Origin: Paraburkholderia haematera
Lineage (GTDB): Bacteria > Pseudomonadota > Gammaproteobacteria > Burkholderiales > Burkholderiaceae
Assembly: GCF_905220975.1 (NCBI RefSeq)
Contig: NZ_CAJNBK010000013.1
Span: forward strand, 1 to 64,000
Direction: 5' to 3'
DNA: 64,000 bases
Position numbers and translations under genes: made by a program. The notes below the pieces were generated by a model, which made no database searches, was not told where the DNA came from, and worked only from the letters and a program-made list of their open reading frames with translations. Of the stretch, positions 60,557-64,000 are shown one piece after another. How positions within the stretch are numbered: the first letter of the stretch is position 1; every line of letters begins with the position of its first letter.

Positions 60557-60582
60557 ATTCAGATACAGGTGTGTATTAGAAT
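60557..60582. promoter_or_regulatory. Imperfect 26-bp palindrome, TetR operator candidate
   Basis: ATTC-AG-ATACA-GGTG-TGTAT-TA-GAAT: nine of the eleven arm positions pair. The inner ATACA-N4-TGTAT resembles operators of AcrR/BpeR-type repressors. Its place between tetR and the efflux genes makes it the best site in the window for that regulator. Confidence 0.62.
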
Positions 60583-60699
60583 TCAGCCATCCATTCGAAG
60601 TCAGACGCGTATGCCAAATGCATGTTTCGGCCCACGCGTCTTCGCTGGCGGGCCGCTGCGGCTTGCCGTGCTCGTTTGCTGTCTCCAGTTGGGGTAATT

Positions 60700-61929
60700 G
60701 TGAAGCGTCCCGGTCTTCCCGCATCGCCTGCGATGCGCCAGCAGTTCCTTCCGCATGCCCGTCCCGCGCACTTGCGCCGCGCAGCATTCGCCCTCGCTCT
60801 CGCCGGTATCGTCGCGCTCGCCGCCTGCTCGAAGAAAGAACCGCCTGCGCCCGCGCCGCGTCCGGTGGTCGCCGTTGCCGTGCAGTCAGACGGCAGCGCA
60901 TTGGCCGCGGCATCGTTGCCGGGCGACGTGCAGGCGCGCTATTCCACACCGCTGTCGTTTCGCGTCGGCGGAAAAATCATCGAACGGCGCGTACGTTTGG
61001 GTGACGTGGTGAAGAATGGGCAGATCGTCGCCCGGCTCGATCCGGCGGATGCGCAAAAGAATGCCGCCAGCGCGCAGGCTCAGCTGGAAGCCGCGCAACA
61101 CGGTTTCGTGTATGCGAAGCAGCAACTCGATCGCGATCAGGCCCAGGCGAAAGAAAACCTGATCGCGCCCGCGCAGCTTGAACAGACCACCAACGCCTAC
61201 GCCTCTGCCGCCGCGCAGCGCGATCAGGCCGCGCAACAGGCGGCGTTGTCGAAAGACCAGTTGCAGTACACCGCGCTGGTTGCCGATCACGCCGGCGTGA
61301 TTACCGCCGAACAGGCCGACACCGGTCAGAATGTGTCCGCCGGTCAGGCCGTCTACAACCTCGCGTGGAGCGGCGATATCGACGTGGTCTGCGACGTGCC
61401 GGAAAGCGCGCTAGCCGCGCTCTCGATCGGGCAGACCGCAAAGGTCACGCTGGCCGCGCTGCCGGGCCGCAGCTTTACCGCGCGCGTGCGCGAACTGTCG
61501 CCCGCCGCCGATCCGCAAAGCCGCACGTATCGCGCCAAGCTCACGCTCGACAATGCCGGCCCGGACGTGCGTCTCGGCATGACCGCCGACATCGCGCTCG
61601 CCGCAGCTTCGCCTTCGGACTCCTCCGGCAACTCGGATGCGAACTCGGCTACGGGCGAGAGCAGTTCCTTCACCGTGCCTGCCACCGCCCTGTTCCACGA
61701 CGGCACGCAGCCGGCTGTGTGGGTCGTGCGTCCCGCGGACAATGCGCCGGGCGTCGGTACGCTAGAACTGCGCCGCGTGACGGTCATCCGCTATAACGAG
61801 CGCACGATCGTGATCGGCCAGGGGCTCAAAAATGGTGAACGCGTCGTGCTGCAAGGCGTGCATACCGTGACCGCCGGCGAAAAAGTCCACGTGATCCCGC
61901 CGTTGCATCCCGAGGACTTCGCTTCATGA
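60700..61929 (+). CDS. RND efflux membrane-fusion (periplasmic adaptor) lipoprotein
   Basis: About 409 residues. Lipoprotein signal AAFALALAGIVALAACSKKE (lipobox LAAC). Membrane-proximal and lipoyl parts (TPLSFRVGGKIIERRVRLGD, VKNGQIVARLDPADAQKNAA), a long coiled-coil hairpin (AQLEAAQHGFVYAKQQLDRD through DQAAQQAALSKDQLQYTALV), then VADHAGVITAEQADTGQNV and the beta-barrel domain. It links the inner-membrane pump to an outer-membrane channel. Start choice is between GTG at 60700 (GGGG upstream) and ATG at 60733; I list the former. The stop overlaps the pump ATG by 4 bases. A Ser/Asn-rich linker (SPSDSSGNSDANSATGESSS) is inserted near residue 310. Confidence 0.87.
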   Translation: MKRPGLPASPAMRQQFLPHARPAHLRRAAFALALAGIVALAACSKKEPPAPAPRPVVAVAVQSDGSALAAASLPGDVQARYSTPLSFRVGGKIIERRVRLGDVVKNGQIVARLDPADAQKNAASAQAQLEAAQHGFVYAKQQLDRDQAQAKENLIAPAQLEQTTNAYASAAAQRDQAAQQAALSKDQLQYTALVADHAGVITAEQADTGQNVSAGQAVYNLAWSGDIDVVCDVPESALAALSIGQTAKVTLAALPGRSFTARVRELSPAADPQSRTYRAKLTLDNAGPDVRLGMTADIALAAASPSDSSGNSDANSATGESSSFTVPATALFHDGTQPAVWVVRPADNAPGVGTLELRRVTVIRYNERTIVIGQGLKNGERVVLQGVHTVTAGEKVHVIPPLHPEDFAS

Positions 61930-64000
61930 GCAATACGCATGAAGAAGGACGCTTCAACCTGTCCGCATGGGCGCTGCGCCATCAGGCGCTGGTCGTCTTC
62001 CTGATCGCGCTCGCAACCGCGTTCGGCATTCTCGCCTATACCCGTCTCGCCCAATCTGAAGACCCGCCTTTCACGTTCCGCGTCATGGTGATCCGCACCT
62101 TCTGGCCGGGCGCGACCGCGCGCCAGGTCCAGGAGCAGGTCACCGACCGTATCGGCCGGAAATTGCAGGAAACGCCCGCCATCGATTTCGTGCGCAGTTA
62201 CTCGCGCCCCGGCGAATCGCTGATGTTCTTCTCGATGAAGGACTCGGCACCGGTCAAGGACGTGCCCGAAACCTGGTATCAGGTGCGCAAGAAAGTCGGC
62301 GATATCGCGGCGACCTTGCCGCCGGGCATTCAAGGTCCATTTTTCAACGACGAATTCGGCGACGTCTACACCAATATCTACACGCTCGAAGGTGACGGTT
62401 TTTCCGCCGCGCAACTGCACGATTACGCGGACCAGTTGCGCACGGTGTTGCTGCGCGTGCCCGGCGTCGGCAAGGTCGATTATTTCGGCGATCCGGATCA
62501 GCACATCTACATCGAGATCACCAACACGCAACTCACGCGCCTTGGCATCTCGCCGCAGCAACTCGGCCAGGCCATCAATTCGCAGAACAGCGTCTCGCCC
62601 GCGGGCACGCTGACCACCACCGACGACCGCGTGTTCGTGCGCCCCACCGGCCAGTTCAAGGACGTCAATGCGCTCGCCGACACGCTGATCCGCATCAACA
62701 ACCGCTCGTTCCGTCTCGGCGACATCGCGACCATCAAGCGCGGTTACGACGATCCGGTCGCCACGCAAATGCGCTCGGGCGGCAAGGCGGTGCTCGGCAT
62801 CGGCATCACCATGCAGCCGGGTGGCGACGTGATTCGTCTGGGCAAAGCGCTCGATCAGGAAACGGTCAAACTGCGGGCCTACCTGCCGGCGGGCTTGCAA
62901 CTGGTCGAAGTATCGAGCATGCCGAACGCGGTCGCGCGTTCGGTCGACGATTTTCTCGAAGCCGTCGCTGAAGCGATTGCGATCGTGCTGGTGGTCAGCC
63001 TGCTGTCATTGGGCGTGCGCACCGGCATGGTGGTCGTGATCTCGATACCTGTCGTGCTCGCCGTCACGGCGCTGTGCATGTATCTGTTCGACATCGGGTT
63101 GCACAAGGTCTCGCTGGGCACGCTGGTGCTCGCGTTGGGGCTATTGGTGGACGACGCGATCATCGCGGTCGAGATGATGTCGGTGAAACTGGAGCAAGGC
63201 TGGAGCCGCACGCGCGCCGCCGCCTTTGCGTACACCAGTACCGCCTTTCCGATGCTGACCGGAACGCTCGTCACCGTCTCCGGTTTCCTGCCGATTGCGC
63301 TGGCGAAGTCGAGCACCGGCGAATACACACGCTCGATCTTCGAAGTGTCGGCGATCGCGCTGATCGCGTCGTGGTTCGCGGCCGTGGTGCTGATTCCACT
63401 GCTCGGCTATCACATGCTGCCGGAGCGCAAACGTCAGGAACACGAAGCGGAAGATCACGAACACGACATCTACGACACCCGCTTCTACAAGCGGCTGCGT
63501 GGCTGGATCGGCTGGTGCATCGAGCGGCGTTTTGTCGTGCTGGCCATCACCGTCGGACTGTTCATTCTGGCCATGGCAGGCTTCACGCTGGTGCCACAGC
63601 AATTCTTCCCGAGCTCGGACCGTCCCGAGTTGCTGGTGGATGTGCGCTTGCCCGAAGGCGCTTCGTACGATGCGACGCTGCGCCAGGCAGAGCGATTGGA
63701 AAAAGCGCTGGTGGGCCGCCCGGAAATCGATCATACGGTGGACTTCGTCGGCACCGGTGCGCCGCGTTTCTATCTCCCGCTCGATCAGCAATTGCCGCAG
63801 CCGAATTTCGCGCAGTTCGTCATCACGGCCAAATCCGTGAAAGATCGCGAGAAGCTCGCGCAATGGCTCGAACCGGAATTGCGTAATAACTTTCCGGCGA
63901 TCCGCACACGCCTGTCGCGCCTCGAGAATGGGCCGCCGGTCGGCTATCCCGTGCAGTTCCGCGTGAGCGGAGACGATATTGCCACCGTGCGTTCGATCGC
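61926..64000 (+). CDS. RND-family efflux pump inner-membrane protein, 3' end outside window
   Basis: Open from ATG 61926 to the window edge, about 691 residues visible of an expected 1020-1050. LSAWALRHQALVVFLIALAT is transmembrane helix 1; porter-domain segments and, near residues 400-410, the helix 4 motif LVLALGLLVDDAIIAVEMMS with the proton-relay Asp pair, and helix 5-6 (TGTLVTVSGFLPIALAKSST). This branch (short N-terminal MSNTHEEGRF, Q-S-EDPPFTFRVMVI) is the MexF/OqxB-unlike, heavy-metal-free RND type often annotated as CzcA/AcrB-like multidrug pump. Exports drugs or biocides with proton antiport. Confidence 0.9.
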   Translation, partial: MSNTHEEGRFNLSAWALRHQALVVFLIALATAFGILAYTRLAQSEDPPFTFRVMVIRTFWPGATARQVQEQVTDRIGRKLQETPAIDFVRSYSRPGESLMFFSMKDSAPVKDVPETWYQVRKKVGDIAATLPPGIQGPFFNDEFGDVYTNIYTLEGDGFSAAQLHDYADQLRTVLLRVPGVGKVDYFGDPDQHIYIEITNTQLTRLGISPQQLGQAINSQNSVSPAGTLTTTDDRVFVRPTGQFKDVNALADTLIRINNRSFRLGDIATIKRGYDDPVATQMRSGGKAVLGIGITMQPGGDVIRLGKALDQETVKLRAYLPAGLQLVEVSSMPNAVARSVDDFLEAVAEAIAIVLVVSLLSLGVRTGMVVVISIPVVLAVTALCMYLFDIGLHKVSLGTLVLALGLLVDDAIIAVEMMSVKLEQGWSRTRAAAFAYTSTAFPMLTGTLVTVSGFLPIALAKSSTGEYTRSIFEVSAIALIASWFAAVVLIPLLGYHMLPERKRQEHEAEDHEHDIYDTRFYKRLRGWIGWCIERRFVVLAITVGLFILAMAGFTLVPQQFFPSSDRPELLVDVRLPEGASYDATLRQAERLEKALVGRPEIDHTVDFVGTGAPRFYLPLDQQLPQPNFAQFVITAKSVKDREKLAQWLEPELRNNFPAIRTRLSRLENGPPVGYPVQFRVSGDDIATVRSI

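Noticed and set aside
1-64000. tRNA, rRNA, CRISPR arrays, insertion sequences and attachment sites
   Set aside because: Looked for regularly spaced repeats with unique spacers, cloverleaf-like sequences and transposase motifs; none was convincing. The periodic repeats found (11, 14 and about 25 bp) have no spacers.

Overview
The window is a 64 kb piece of chromosome from a beta-proteobacterium of the Burkholderiales, most likely Paraburkholderia or a close relative. The reasons are the high-GC coding bias, many LysR/LacI/AraC/TetR single-component regulators, an OmpC-type Burkholderia porin, a YeiH/LysR pair, a 2-ketogluconate operon, and the widely repeated CCTACTTTTCTTTGC hairpin typical of Burkholderia intergenic DNA. 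No rRNA, tRNA, CRISPR array or intact insertion sequence was recognised. The genus is inferred from gene content, not from a database search.

Layout. 0-5 kb: 5' end of an mprF-like gene (cut by the left edge), three small or medium ORFs including a PaaI-type thioesterase, a DHA2 efflux pump, a ferredoxin-NADP reductase and a decayed chemoreceptor fragment. 5-11 kb: a purine salvage block (porin, Tat-exported nucleoside hydrolase, LysR regulator, NCS2 purine permease, adenosine deaminase). 11-14.6 kb: a LysR/MdtD-like pump pair and another LysR. 14.6-15.6 kb: a non-coding composite element with a 134-bp perfect inverted repeat (about 200 bp including the imperfect part) around about 410 bp. 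15.8-20 kb: a family 2 glycosyltransferase, a small protein, the alpha-ketoglutarate permease kgtP, and a nucleotidyltransferase-fold gene preceded by four TACTGAAAAA boxes. 20-25 kb: the prkA-yeaH-spoVR stress operon. 26-35 kb: an MhpD-like hydratase, a chemoreceptor with a DWETF tail, an RbsR-like repressor, an orphan sugar-binding protein with a 14-bp-periodic LacI-type operator array, corA, a lipoprotein, and an unusual two-gene operon of an orphan cydX and a P-loop kinase.

35.7-37.3 kb is the most accessory-looking segment: four overlapping or abutting ORFs encode a small protein, a PAAR-tip protein, a putative permuted papain-like (His...Cys order) effector and a three-helix membrane protein that is the natural immunity candidate. 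This reads as an orphan type VI secretion effector-immunity cassette.

37.9-43.4 kb: a saccharopine-dehydrogenase-like gene with an Lrp-type regulator, a LysR/Spy-like pair, a PGDYG protein, a YhfC intramembrane protease and an 11-bp tandem repeat. 43.4-49 kb: a complete kguEKTD-ptxS 2-ketogluconate operon with a perfect 16-bp palindromic operator upstream. 49-64 kb: a LysR/YeiH pair, a glutathione transferase, a ClC chloride channel, an Ntn-type C45 hydrolase, a small secreted protein/DUF2795/AraC run, a cupin and a GNAT enzyme, another LysR, a small membrane protein, and a TetR-controlled RND efflux operon running off the right edge.

Long reading frames antisense to or out of frame with these genes are GC-driven shadows and were left out. 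Functions rest on motif and family recognition by eye; no homology search was run.
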